64,000 nucleotides of DNA from Anaerolineales bacterium. GTDB lineage: Bacteria; Chloroflexota; Anaerolineae; 4572-78; J111. The position numbers were made by a program, and so were the translations under genes. Position 1 is the stretch's first letter, and every line of letters starts with the position of its first letter. The notes beneath the pieces are model-generated. The model did no database searches and had not been told where the DNA came from. It was given only the letters and a program-made list of their open reading frames with translations. This document shows, piece by piece, positions 34,673 through 43,315 of the stretch. Location: NCBI GenBank assembly GCA_020634935.1, contig JACKAT010000014.1, positions 1-64,000 on the forward strand, in the 5' to 3' direction.

Positions 34673-36937
34673 TTAGTTACTTTCAGCCGTCGGCTCAGCG
34701 GTGGGTTCCATCGTAGGTTCCATGGTAGGCTCCATAGTAGGCTCAGCAGTGGGTTCCATGGTAGGCTCGGCGGTTGCTTCCATAGCTGGCTCGGTAGTCG
34801 CTTCCATTGTTGGCTCGGCGGTTGCTTCCATAGCCGGTTCAGCCGTTGGTTCAGCCATAGCGCCACCTTCTTCACTCATAGCCCCAGCAGCGCCGGGAAT
34901 GCACAGCACTTGACCGATTTCGATGATGTTCGGATCGGCAATCGGATCGTAAGCGCCGCCCGCCGCAGCAGCAGCGTTAGTAGCATCAAAGATGTCAGTG
35001 TACGCCAGGACATCGCCCAAGAATTTTTCAGCGATTTTACTCAGCCAGTCATCGGCCTGGACCACATAATCCTGCGCACACATTTCGCTCTGAGCCATCG
35101 CGGCTTCACCTTCGGTCATCGCGGCTTCGCCTTCGGCCATCGCTTCTTCACCTTCGGCCATCATTTCGCTGCCAACGGTGGTGGTACGGCCGGAGCCACC
35201 TTCGGGATACTGCTCGGCGGTAATGGCACCACCTAACCCTTCAACAATATAATTGCTCAAAGCTTGCTGGTAGCTAACCCCCATCGTAGTGAAAGCATTA
35301 TCGCCGAACGGATAGTTATCACCCCCGCGAGCCAAAAAGTCGATGGTGGCTGCGGCCACAGCCGGCGCACCGTCAACCACAGCGCCGTCTTCCACGATAG
35401 CGGTTCCATCATCCAAGGTGATTGATTGGACACGGCTGCCTTCTGTCGTTACATTACCATCTTCATCAACGGCTCGGGCCGTACCGGCCGGGTCATAAAC
35501 CAATTTAAACCCGGCAATTTGCGGGAAGGGACCGGCCGCGTTTTCAACCCCGGAGACCGCGTTTTCCATTAAATCTTTAAACTGCTGCGAAGTCACACCG
35601 TACACAACCGTCACAAAGTTAGAGAACGGGGCGATATCAAATGTGGTCAACTCGGTAATAGGACCGGCCGAAATAAGGGTGTTATTGCGAATACCCCCGC
35701 CGTTTTGCAGAGCCACATTGGCTTGAGACACGCCGAAGTTACCGGCCTGGCGATTGGCTTCCCACAAGAGCGCATCAGCCATCAAATTACCTAAGTTAGT
35801 TTCTTGAGTACGAATGCCAGGGTCACGGCGACCTTCTAAAGCCACTTCCGAAGTACCGATCTGGTTGCTGGCTAAGGCATCGACATAGATTGATACCGGC
35901 TCAACGACCTGAGCTTGGACTTCGGCATCAGGTTCTACGGCATCGGCATTATCGCCGCTGGCTACACGCACCAGGCCGCTGTCGTCGCCGACTGAGGTGA
36001 CGTTGCCGTCGGCATCAAAGGTAACCACGAGTCGCCCAACGTATTTGTAATCGCCGGGGGTAGTGACTACCGGAATTTCAGCACCGTCGGCGGTGGTGGC
36101 GGTCAATGGATAGGAACCAAATGGTTCCTCATCACCAGGAACCAAGTTATCCCCTTCATTTGACAGCAGTTCATCGCCGCCGCCCGCAATCATCACATCG
36201 ACACCGCTTAGCTGGCCGGCCAAGTCTAAATCTTCACTCACGTTTTGCAGGTGACTGATCACAATAATTTTGTTAACGCCCTGACCTTGCAAGGCATCGA
36301 TTTCAGTTTGAATAGCTCCGGCTACGTCACTACCAACTTTGACATTGCGGGGACTTGAAATTGAGGGCAGCAACGGTGTGGTAGCGCCAACAATACCAAT
36401 TTGCTGGCCTTCTTCGTCAACAACCACACTCTTAACAATAGACCCATTATCAACCAAAGCTTGGAGGCTCGGTTCACCGCTGAAATCGAGGTTGGCGCTG
36501 ACAAAGGGGAATGTACCTCCCACACCCTCGATGAAATTGGCCAAAAATTCAGGGCCAAAGTCAAATTCATGGTTACCGATCGCCATCGCATCATAACCGA
36601 TCAACTTGATCGCGGTGGAGTCATAGAATGGAACGCCTTTTTCAATGCTGGCATCCAGTTCCGGGCTGGCCAGGAAATTGTCGCCGGAGGACAGTAAGAC
36701 CACACCGGTATTACCAGACCCGTCGACAGCTTCAGTCCGCAGTTTATTGACCAGGGCGGCAAAGCGGGCTACCCCGCCAAAATCTTCCAGATCGGAGCCC
36801 GCATTGACCAACTGCGACTCGCCATCATTGTTGTGCAAGATAGTCAGGGTAAATTCCCCGCCTCCCTGAGCTCCCACAGACGAAAAATTAGCAAAGGTTA
36901 AAATTACAGCAAGCAACAATAGTTTAAGTTTTTTCAT
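34673..36937 (-). CDS. Secreted 5'-nucleotidase/UshA-like metallophosphatase with LysM
   Basis: 754 residues from ATG 36937, with signal peptide MKKLKLLLLAVILTFANFSSVGA. Metallophosphatase domain (~25-290): LTILHNNDGESQLV, SSGDNFL, GNHEFDFG, SHLQ, GGGDELL. C-terminal nucleotidase domain (~330-570): NLGNLMADALLWEA, QNGGGIRN, FARGGDNYPF-like ARGGDNYPFG. Then a Met/Ala/Glu linker, a LysM-like wall-binding module (YVVQADDWLSKIAEKFLGDVL...GQVLCIP) and a ~55-residue Pro/Thr/Glu/Met repeat tail. The usual NDxH and GHxH metal motifs read NDGE and GGDE, so metal use may differ. Role: outside hydrolysis of nucleotides or phosphodiesters for phosphate/nucleoside uptake. Confidence 0.9.
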   Translation of the reverse strand: MKKLKLLLLAVILTFANFSSVGAQGGGEFTLTILHNNDGESQLVNAGSDLEDFGGVARFAALVNKLRTEAVDGSGNTGVVLLSSGDNFLASPELDASIEKGVPFYDSTAIKLIGYDAMAIGNHEFDFGPEFLANFIEGVGGTFPFVSANLDFSGEPSLQALVDNGSIVKSVVVDEEGQQIGIVGATTPLLPSISSPRNVKVGSDVAGAIQTEIDALQGQGVNKIIVISHLQNVSEDLDLAGQLSGVDVMIAGGGDELLSNEGDNLVPGDEEPFGSYPLTATTADGAEIPVVTTPGDYKYVGRLVVTFDADGNVTSVGDDSGLVRVASGDNADAVEPDAEVQAQVVEPVSIYVDALASNQIGTSEVALEGRRDPGIRTQETNLGNLMADALLWEANRQAGNFGVSQANVALQNGGGIRNNTLISAGPITELTTFDIAPFSNFVTVVYGVTSQQFKDLMENAVSGVENAAGPFPQIAGFKLVYDPAGTARAVDEDGNVTTEGSRVQSITLDDGTAIVEDGAVVDGAPAVAAATIDFLARGGDNYPFGDNAFTTMGVSYQQALSNYIVEGLGGAITAEQYPEGGSGRTTTVGSEMMAEGEEAMAEGEAAMTEGEAAMAQSEMCAQDYVVQADDWLSKIAEKFLGDVLAYTDIFDATNAAAAAGGAYDPIADPNIIEIGQVLCIPGAAGAMSEEGGAMAEPTAEPAMEATAEPTMEATTEPAMEATAEPTMEPTAEPTMEPTMEPTMEPTAEPTAESN
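34683..34862. repeat. Short tandem repeat coding the E-P-T-M/A tail
   Basis: Repeats of 12 and 18 bases of the type GGTTCCATGGTAGGCTC/GGCTCGGCGGTTGC code the C-terminal EPTMEATAEPT-like tail of the nucleotidase. Such tracts change length easily by slippage. Confidence 0.75.
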
Positions 36938-37265
36938 AACTCTGCTCCTCAAGATAAATTTTTTTAAAGTTGATTTTAGAAAAGTAAATGGAGTGGTCAG
37001 ACGAAAATGGTTTTAGACCGTTTGTATTACAGCGTTCCAATTATATAACAAGATGGCGATGAACGAAAGTTATCCCAAGAGGCAAAGAACCGCCACCCCG
37101 GAATTGTTATTTTCCATTTAAAAGTGGATATTTGGTAAGTTAGCTATCTGAATGATAAAATAGCAGAGTTAATTACTGGGGATAGATCAGATACAGCGTT
37201 GTTGAAACTCAGTTTGGCCGTACTAAATCTTCTAATCGATCAATGTCAAGCATATCCGTTAAATT

Positions 37266-37318
37266 GCTTAGGCCAAATGGCCTAAGCGGTTTGCTTGTCA
37301 GTGGGAACATGTTATAAT
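37266..37318 (+). promoter_or_regulatory. Promoter with upstream inverted repeat for the LCP gene
   Basis: A perfect 9-bp inverted repeat (GCTTAGGCC, 4-base centre, GGCCTAAGC; 37266-37287) is followed by TTGCTT (37291-37296), 16-base spacer and an extended -10 TGTTATAAT (TATAAT 37313-37318). The start codon is at 37327, so the transcript would be leaderless or nearly so. The repeat has the form of an operator. Upstream (36938-37265) I see nothing else. Confidence 0.55.
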
Positions 37319-37326
37319 TTGCAACT

Positions 37327-38886
37327 ATGGCAACACAAAGTAAACAGTACAAACAACAACCGATTTTACCTTCGCTGGTTATCAATGGCTTGATCATCGG
37401 CTTGATTACTATTTTCTTATTGGGCGGGGCTTATGTAGGATTTGTTTTTTACGTGACGGTTAAAAACGCCGTCGCGCGAGCAACAGTTCCCGGTTTGCCC
37501 TCGGTCAATTTATCGCTGCCGCTGGCGGCATTGCCGCTTACCAGCAGCGACGGTTCGTTCACGCTGCCGCAAATTATTCGCGGGGGTGAGGATGGCCAAA
37601 CCGGTTTGAGCGGGGTCGCTCTGCCGGATTACTCCAATAAAGAACGAGTCAACATCTTGTTGTTAGGGGTTGATCGGCGGCCGGATGAAGTCTACTCCCG
37701 AACCGATACGATGATGCTCGTTACCATCGATCCCAAATCCCGCACCGCCGGCATACTATCGATTCCCAGAGACTTGTGGGTGTCGATTCCCGGTTACGAT
37801 GAAGATCGCATCAACAAAGCCTATTTCTTTGGGGACCGGGACGATTATCCGGGCGGGGGTCCGGCTTTGGCGATGAAGACGGTTCAGTACAACTTGGGAG
37901 TTCCCGTTCATTTTTACGCCAAAATCGACTTTAGAGGCTTTGAGGAAGTGGTTGATACCTTGGGGGGGATTGAGATCGATGTACCCCAAACCATCGATGA
38001 TCCCACTTTTCCCGATAACAACTATGGTTATGACCCCTTCTATCTTGAAGCCGGCCATCACAGCCTAAACGGCCATGATGCCATGCGCTATGCCAGAACT
38101 CGACACAGTTCCGGGGGTGATTTTTCGCGAGCCAAACGCCAACAGCAGGTTATGCTAGCTATTCGTGATAAAGCTTTGCAGCTCGATATGATCCCTCGCA
38201 TTCCGGAACTGTGGGCGTCGATGTCCGGCACCATTGAAACCGATTTGCAGCTAGTCGATATTGTGGAACTGGCCCAACTCGCGGATGACATCGATGCCAG
38301 TAATATTCAAACTGCCGTTATCGACAGCGATATGACGGTTGATTACGTGGTACCCGAAACCGGCGCTCAGGTGCTGCTGCCGCTTCGCGAGAAAATTGGC
38401 GTGGTCGTCGATGACATTTTTAGCGAAAAAGAACCGGCTGATGGGCCATCCAAAGCCGAACTGCAAGCCATTCAGGCCCAAGCCACCGCCCTGGCCGAAA
38501 ATCAAGCCCAGCAAATTGCCGAAGCGGATCAACGCCGGGAAGAAATCAAAACCTTTTTAGCTCAGGAAAACGCCAAACTGGTCGTCCAAAATGGCACGAA
38601 TGTGGCTAACCTGGCTTCGCAAACGGCTTCTTACCTGAACAGTCAGGGCTTTAATATTGTCCAATTTGGCCCGGCCGACTCCACATCCTATACCAATACG
38701 GTCATTGTGGTCTACAACGAAGAGAAGCAGTACACGCTTGAGGTGCTCAAAGCGGTCTTCGACGTTCAGGAAGAAAATATTCGGCGCAGCCCTAACCTTA
38801 AAAGTGATGTCGATTTCAGAGTCTTAATCGGCAGCACCTTTGAACTGCCCGAAGGCGACCAACTGCCGTTATCATCAAGCAACTAG
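37327..38886 (+). CDS. LytR-CpsA-Psr (LCP) family cell-wall ligase
   Basis: 519 residues. One N-terminal membrane helix (about 17-46) anchors an outer LCP domain (~110-330): VNILLLGVDRRPDEVYSRTDTMMLVTIDP, GILSIPRDLWV, INKAYFFGD, LGGIEIDVP and the Arg-rich YARTRHSSGGDFSRAKRQQQVM. A helical, Gln/Ala-rich coiled segment (~375-410) leads to a LytR_C domain (VVQNGTNVANLASQTASYLNSQGF). LCP proteins transfer polyprenyl-linked polymers to peptidoglycan. No other ATG fits the start, so translation begins only about 9 bases after the putative -10 box. A terminator follows at 38944. Confidence 0.92.
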   Translation: MATQSKQYKQQPILPSLVINGLIIGLITIFLLGGAYVGFVFYVTVKNAVARATVPGLPSVNLSLPLAALPLTSSDGSFTLPQIIRGGEDGQTGLSGVALPDYSNKERVNILLLGVDRRPDEVYSRTDTMMLVTIDPKSRTAGILSIPRDLWVSIPGYDEDRINKAYFFGDRDDYPGGGPALAMKTVQYNLGVPVHFYAKIDFRGFEEVVDTLGGIEIDVPQTIDDPTFPDNNYGYDPFYLEAGHHSLNGHDAMRYARTRHSSGGDFSRAKRQQQVMLAIRDKALQLDMIPRIPELWASMSGTIETDLQLVDIVELAQLADDIDASNIQTAVIDSDMTVDYVVPETGAQVLLPLREKIGVVVDDIFSEKEPADGPSKAELQAIQAQATALAENQAQQIAEADQRREEIKTFLAQENAKLVVQNGTNVANLASQTASYLNSQGFNIVQFGPADSTSYTNTVIVVYNEEKQYTLEVLKAVFDVQEENIRRSPNLKSDVDFRVLIGSTFELPEGDQLPLSSSN

Positions 38887-38943
38887 TTTCGGCTCATCGC
38901 TTGTTCAATATTTAACGCTTAAAACCTTTATAATCAACTTATT

Positions 38944-38974
38944 AAGCCTATCCTCATTTGGGATAGGCTTTTTT
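38944..38974 (+). terminator. Intrinsic terminator of the LCP gene
   Basis: AAGCCTATCC (38944-38953) pairs with GGATAGGCTT (38961-38970), followed by TTTT. It ends 22 bases before the xylulokinase start, so xylB needs its own promoter or read-through. Confidence 0.85.
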
Positions 38975-38996
38975 GTCAGACAGAAAGGATCGCATC

Positions 38997-40511
38997 ATGG
39001 CGCTGCTGCTAGGGATTGATTTGGGGACATCGAGTATTAAATCGGTTTTGTTCGACTTGTATCAGGCAAAAATTGTGGCTACAGCCGCCCAGGAATACTC
39101 TATCGACAAGCCGCTGCCCGATCGAGCCGAACAGGACCCCGAGGTTTGGTGGCAGGCGACCGTAGAGACGGTTCGCCGGGTGACAGGTGCCGCTGACCGC
39201 AATCGTGTCGCTGCCATTAGTTTTAGCGGGCAAATGCACGGCGCCCTCTTGCTCGACGCTCATGGGCAACCGCTACATCCGGCCATCATTTGGGCCGACC
39301 AGCGCAGCGCCGAGGCCTGCCAAACCCTGATCGAGACGGTCGGGGCGGAGCGCTATGCGGCCATCGCCGGTACGCTGCCGGCAACCGGCTTTATGGGCGC
39401 GACGCTGGTCTGGCTGGCTCATCATCAGCCGGATTTACTGGACCAGACTTATAAGGTTATTTTTCCTAAGGATTACCTGCGCTTGCGCCTGACCGGCCAG
39501 ATAGCGACCGATGTTAGCGACGCCGCCGGCAGCGGTGTATTCGATATTCGCCGGCGGCAGTGGGCCGACTCCATTTTAACCAAAGTCGGGCTGCCGGTTG
39601 ATCGGTTGCCCGAACCGCTGCCCTCGACGGCGGTAGCCGGGCTGCTTACCCCATCGGCGGCCGAGGTGTTGGGCCTGCCGGCGGGCATTCCCGTCGTGGC
39701 CGGCTGCGCCGACCAGCCGGCTCAGGCCATCGGCAATGGGTTGATCAGGCCAGGCCAAGCCTCGGTGACTACCGGCAGCGGAGGGCAGGTCTTTACGCCG
39801 ATCCGGCTCGACCCAACCTCGGGGCAAACCGATCCGCGTCTGCACGTTTTCAACCATGCCGTGCCGGAATTGTGGTATATTCTTGGCGCGATCTTGTCGG
39901 CGGGGTTGTCGCTGCGCTGGCTGCGCGATCTGACCGGCTTGCCCCCATCGGGCCGGTCTTATGCCATCCTCAGCGCCGAAGCCTCGGCTGTTCCGCCCGG
40001 CGCAGAGGGCTTGATCTTTCTGCCTTACCTCTCCGGCGAGCGCACACCGCACATGGACCCATTGGCACGCGGCGGCTTTATCGGCTTAACCCACTTCCAC
40101 CAACGCGGCCATCTGGCGCGAGCGGTGATGGAGGGGGTGGCTATGGCGCTGCGGCAGGCGCTGGAATTGAGCTTGTCGCTAGGCGGACAGGTCGATATGA
40201 TTATTGCCGCCGGGGGCGGAGCGGAAAGTGACGTCTGGCGACAAATCCAAGCCGATGTCTTGGGCCTGCCGATGCGGCAATCGCTGCTAACGGAGCAGGC
40301 CGGACTTGGCGCCGCGCTGCTGGCGGGGGTGGGGGCCGGGCTCTACGCCGATCTCGATGAAGCCTGCGCACAGGTCGTCCAATATGGCCCGCCCACCCAA
40401 CCCGATCCGGATCGACACGCGCGGTATAACCAACTATATGAGCGGTTTACGCAGCTCTATCCGCGTCTGCAAACCGATTTTCATTGGCTAACAACCTTTA
40501 ATTCTACCTAA
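38997..40511 (+). CDS. xylB: Xylulokinase (FGGY family)
   Basis: Phosphorylates D-xylulose to xylulose 5-phosphate. 504 residues from ATG 38997, with AGAAAGGA upstream; the longer frame would start inside the terminator. FGGY features: LGIDLGTSSIKSVLFD (phosphate 1), AISFSGQMHGALLLD (the GQMHG typical of xylulokinases), PAIIWADQRS (catalytic Asp in VAGCADQPAQAIG further on), TTGSGGQVF and AAGGGAESDVWRQIQADVLGLP. A second xylose-linked gene, alpha-xylosidase, lies at 59675. The next gene starts 12 bases later. Confidence 0.93.
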   Translation: MALLLGIDLGTSSIKSVLFDLYQAKIVATAAQEYSIDKPLPDRAEQDPEVWWQATVETVRRVTGAADRNRVAAISFSGQMHGALLLDAHGQPLHPAIIWADQRSAEACQTLIETVGAERYAAIAGTLPATGFMGATLVWLAHHQPDLLDQTYKVIFPKDYLRLRLTGQIATDVSDAAGSGVFDIRRRQWADSILTKVGLPVDRLPEPLPSTAVAGLLTPSAAEVLGLPAGIPVVAGCADQPAQAIGNGLIRPGQASVTTGSGGQVFTPIRLDPTSGQTDPRLHVFNHAVPELWYILGAILSAGLSLRWLRDLTGLPPSGRSYAILSAEASAVPPGAEGLIFLPYLSGERTPHMDPLARGGFIGLTHFHQRGHLARAVMEGVAMALRQALELSLSLGGQVDMIIAAGGGAESDVWRQIQADVLGLPMRQSLLTEQAGLGAALLAGVGAGLYADLDEACAQVVQYGPPTQPDPDRHARYNQLYERFTQLYPRLQTDFHWLTTFNST

Positions 40512-40523
40512 AAGGAAATAGTT

Positions 40524-41003
40524 ATGACCGACCACTTTACCAGCGCCGATCTCCAACGCTTTATCGACGATCAAAAGATCGAGGCTACCATTTTGATAAT
40601 GGCCGAACACACCCCCACTGTGTCCGACGCAGCGCGGGCTTTACAGGTCGAACCGGAGCAGATTATCAAATCGCTGGTGTTTTTAATCAACGATGAATCG
40701 CTTCTTGTCATCAACAACGGTACGGCCCTGATCGACCGGCGCAAGGTTGCAGCACGGTTAGATGTGGGTCGCAAGAAGGTCAAGTTCGCCAGCGCTGAGC
40801 AGGCCGTGGAGATAACCGGCTATATTGTTGGGAGTATGCCGCCCTTTGGGCATCGCCAAAAGCTGCGCACGTTCATCGATCCGGCCATTACGGCCATAGA
40901 TGTCATCTACGGCGGCGGCGGCGATATCGATGCCATGCTGCGCCTGACGCCGGCCGAATTGTTACGGGTGACGGAGGGTGAGGTTATCACCGTGTCTGAG
41001 TAA
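40524..41003 (+). CDS. YbaK/EbsC-type aminoacyl-tRNA deacylase
   Basis: 159 residues of the YbaK/ProX editing family, which hydrolyses wrongly charged tRNAs such as Cys-tRNA(Pro) or Ala-tRNA(Pro). Family features: TVSDAARALQVEPEQIIKSLVFL (with the key Lys), LLVINNGTALIDRRKVA, VEITGYIVGSMPPFGHRQKLRTFID and a C-terminal GGGDIDAMLRLTPAELLR. ATG follows AAAGGAAATAG. Twelve bases after xylB, so probably cotranscribed although functionally unrelated. Confidence 0.9.
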   Translation: MTDHFTSADLQRFIDDQKIEATILIMAEHTPTVSDAARALQVEPEQIIKSLVFLINDESLLVINNGTALIDRRKVAARLDVGRKKVKFASAEQAVEITGYIVGSMPPFGHRQKLRTFIDPAITAIDVIYGGGGDIDAMLRLTPAELLRVTEGEVITVSE

Positions 41004-41010
41004 CCGACTA

Positions 41011-41039
41011 TTGATTATCCGCTTCAACCATGATACAAT
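41011..41039 (+). promoter_or_regulatory. Putative promoter
   Basis: TTGATT (41011-41016), 17-base spacer, TACAAT (41034-41039), 41 bases before the start of the secreted protein gene at 41081. Confidence 0.5.
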
Positions 41040-41080
41040 GGTAAATATTATGGTAAGTTATAGCGGGGAGTAGGTGACTT

Positions 41081-41959
41081 ATGACAAACTACGGCAGATT
41101 ACATCCCTTCCAGCTTATTTTGGGGTTTACTCTGGCGCTCGTTTCAGCCCTGGTCATGGTTGCGCCCATCCAGGCCGGCGATCCGGATCACGTAGTGGGG
41201 GGATTCGATCTGAGGGATTTTGAGTGCCTTCAGCGCGGCGATAACAGTGACAATGACAACGACAAGCACGACGGCGAGTTTGAGGACGTCGTTGATATCG
41301 ACCAAGTCAGAGACGAAATCATCAGCCGAAGCACCGGTAATGCGACCGATGATTTGAAAAGCTTGGAAGGCGCTTGCGACCGGCTAGCCGAGGGGGAAGG
41401 CCGGCTGGTGCCTATTCAGAAAACAAAAATCGAAGGTTATGTCTACGAATTTATTCCCGGTGGGGAAGATGACGGGTGGATCGCCATTCCGGCGGCCGGC
41501 ATCCCGGTGGTGGCCGAAGGGATCGGTTTTGAAATCTATTGGGTTTCCGAATCGAACGGTTACTTTTATTATTACAAAACTCGCTTCGGGTCCGGCCCCA
41601 TTTTGTTGAACATGCAGTTGCCGCCAAACGCCACCGCTATCAACCCCAATGTTCTGATTGAATCAACTGGCCGGGAAGATACATGGACCATCTATTTGGG
41701 GTTTTATCGCGGCAATACCCCGCCGCCCAATATCGAGGACCTGCGTACCCCTGATGACGAACCGCTGCCAATGAGCGACAGTAAGTTCTATAACTTTACC
41801 GGCATCGATGGCCGCTCAGCTCTGCCGGCTGTCGGCGGCATCAAAGAAGAGAAAGAGTCGATGCCGGTGGCGGCGCTGGCCGCTATCGTGGCCATCATTT
41901 TACCGGTGATCGGTATTATCACCATACGCCGCAGTCGGCAATCGAACAAAACGGATTAA
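41081..41959 (+). CDS. Secreted protein with C-terminal sorting-signal-like tail
   Basis: 292 residues, no family recognised. N-terminal signal peptide (hydrophobic LILGFTLALVSALVMVAPIQAG), acidic segment (DNSDNDNDKHDGEFEDV) and a mostly beta middle part (YVYEFIPGGEDDGWIAIPAAGIPVVAEGIGFEIYW, DTWTIYLGFYRGNTPPPNIEDLR). The end reads LPAVGG (248-253), a charged stretch, one hydrophobic helix and RRSRQ: an LPxTG-like layout with V in place of T. It may be wall-linked by the sortase at 47222 or simply membrane-anchored. Own promoter and terminator. Confidence 0.75.
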   Translation: MTNYGRLHPFQLILGFTLALVSALVMVAPIQAGDPDHVVGGFDLRDFECLQRGDNSDNDNDKHDGEFEDVVDIDQVRDEIISRSTGNATDDLKSLEGACDRLAEGEGRLVPIQKTKIEGYVYEFIPGGEDDGWIAIPAAGIPVVAEGIGFEIYWVSESNGYFYYYKTRFGSGPILLNMQLPPNATAINPNVLIESTGREDTWTIYLGFYRGNTPPPNIEDLRTPDDEPLPMSDSKFYNFTGIDGRSALPAVGGIKEEKESMPVAALAAIVAIILPVIGIITIRRSRQSNKTD

Positions 41960-41975
41960 GCTATTTCGCTTAAAA

Positions 41976-42009
41976 TAAAAAGCCGGGGCGCCATTGCCCC
42001 GGCTTTTTT
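41976..42009. terminator. Bidirectional terminator
   Basis: AGCCGGGGC / GCCCCGGCT, 9-bp stem with 6-base loop, A-rich before and six T after. Between two converging genes. Confidence 0.9.
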
Positions 42010-42077
42010 GTGCCAAAAACTGCATTTCAACCTCGCCTGGTTGAAGATAGACATAAGCTAACTTAACTCAACCACGA

Positions 42078-43313
42078 TTAGATTGTCTCCCCGCTAGGAA
42101 TAAAATCGGTTTGAAAGTTATGTTCTTTCACGCCGGGGTTGATGATCACGTTATGCCCAACTTTTAGGCCGCTGGGCACCCGCGCCCATTTGCCGACCAC
42201 GGTCAAGCCAGTATTCAAGCGGTTAGGGTGCAGCCGGTTCGGAATATTATCCACGCCATAACCAATTTCGGCGCTCTCGCCGATATAGACATCCTTATCG
42301 ACAATGGCGCGTTCTATGCGGGCATGCGGGCAGATGACGGTATCATTCATAATCACCGAGTCGCGAACAATAGCGCCGGGAGCCACGCGGACACCGGGCG
42401 ACAGGACAGAGCGCTCAACGACACCCTCGACAATGCAGCCGTTGGAAATCAAGTTGCCGCCAACCCAGGCTTCAGGGCCAACGCGCACCGGCGGCTGTTC
42501 CTCACTACGGGTGTGAATAACCCAATCCGGGTCATACAAATCCAGGGCGGGTGTTTCGGCCAGCAATGACATGTTAGCTTCCCAGTAGGCCTGGAGCGTC
42601 CCAACATCAGCCCAGTAGCCCTCAAAGGTGTGGGCAAAGACTCGGTGTGAGCTGATGATTTTGGGGAGAATATCGCGCCCGAAATCGTTGGGTTTCTCAT
42701 CGGCCAGAACTTCTTTAAGCACCTCGTAATCAAAAACATAGATACCCATCGAGGCCAGCGTTTCTTTAGATCGGCGCGGCTTTTCTTTGAAGCCGGTAAT
42801 CCGCATGTCGGAATCGACGCTGACGATGCCAAAGCGATAGGTTTCAAAGGGGCTAACCCGCCGAACGCCCAGTGTTACCTGCGCTCTGGATTGCTGGTGA
42901 AATTGCAGCATCGGCCGGTAATCCATCTTGTAAATGTGGTCCCCGGCTAAAATCAGCACCGTATCGACCCGTTGCTCATCGACGAAATCCAGATTGCGGC
43001 GGACCGCATCGGCCGTACCTCGCTGCCAGCCGCTTTGTTTTGGCCCTAAATAAGGCTGCAACAGCCGCACCCCCCCTTGAGATCGGTCCAAATCCCACGG
43101 TTTGCCAACGCCCACATGAACGTTAAGCGAGCGCGGCATATGCTGGGTTAGAAGGGCGACGTTAAAAATATCGGAGTTGACACAGTTTGACAAGGAAAAG
43201 TCGATGATCCTAAATTTACCACCAAATGGGATAGCCGGTTCGGCTCGAACCATAGTGAGCACACTTAGATTTTCACTGGCCCCGCCGGCCATAATCATGG
43301 CTAAAACTCTCAT
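42078..43313 (-). CDS. Glucose-1-phosphate adenylyltransferase homologue, probably the non-catalytic (GlgD-like) subunit
   Basis: 411 residues of the ADP-glucose pyrophosphorylase family: nucleotidyltransferase domain, then a left-handed beta-helix (hexapeptide-like VRVGPEAWVGGNLISNGCIVEG). It differs from its neighbour at the catalytic N-terminus: GGAGTRL is replaced by GGASENL and RAKPAVPFAGKYR by RAEPAIPFGGKFR. The pyrophosphate-binding Arg and the key Lys are therefore missing, although LAGDHIYKMDYRPM is kept. Inferred: regulatory partner in a heteromer, as with GlgD of Firmicutes. Two bases after the stop of the catalytic gene. Confidence 0.85.
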   Translation of the reverse strand: MRVLAMIMAGGASENLSVLTMVRAEPAIPFGGKFRIIDFSLSNCVNSDIFNVALLTQHMPRSLNVHVGVGKPWDLDRSQGGVRLLQPYLGPKQSGWQRGTADAVRRNLDFVDEQRVDTVLILAGDHIYKMDYRPMLQFHQQSRAQVTLGVRRVSPFETYRFGIVSVDSDMRITGFKEKPRRSKETLASMGIYVFDYEVLKEVLADEKPNDFGRDILPKIISSHRVFAHTFEGYWADVGTLQAYWEANMSLLAETPALDLYDPDWVIHTRSEEQPPVRVGPEAWVGGNLISNGCIVEGVVERSVLSPGVRVAPGAIVRDSVIMNDTVICPHARIERAIVDKDVYIGESAEIGYGVDNIPNRLHPNRLNTGLTVVGKWARVPSGLKVGHNVIINPGVKEHNFQTDFIPSGETI

Positions 43314-43315
43314 AC

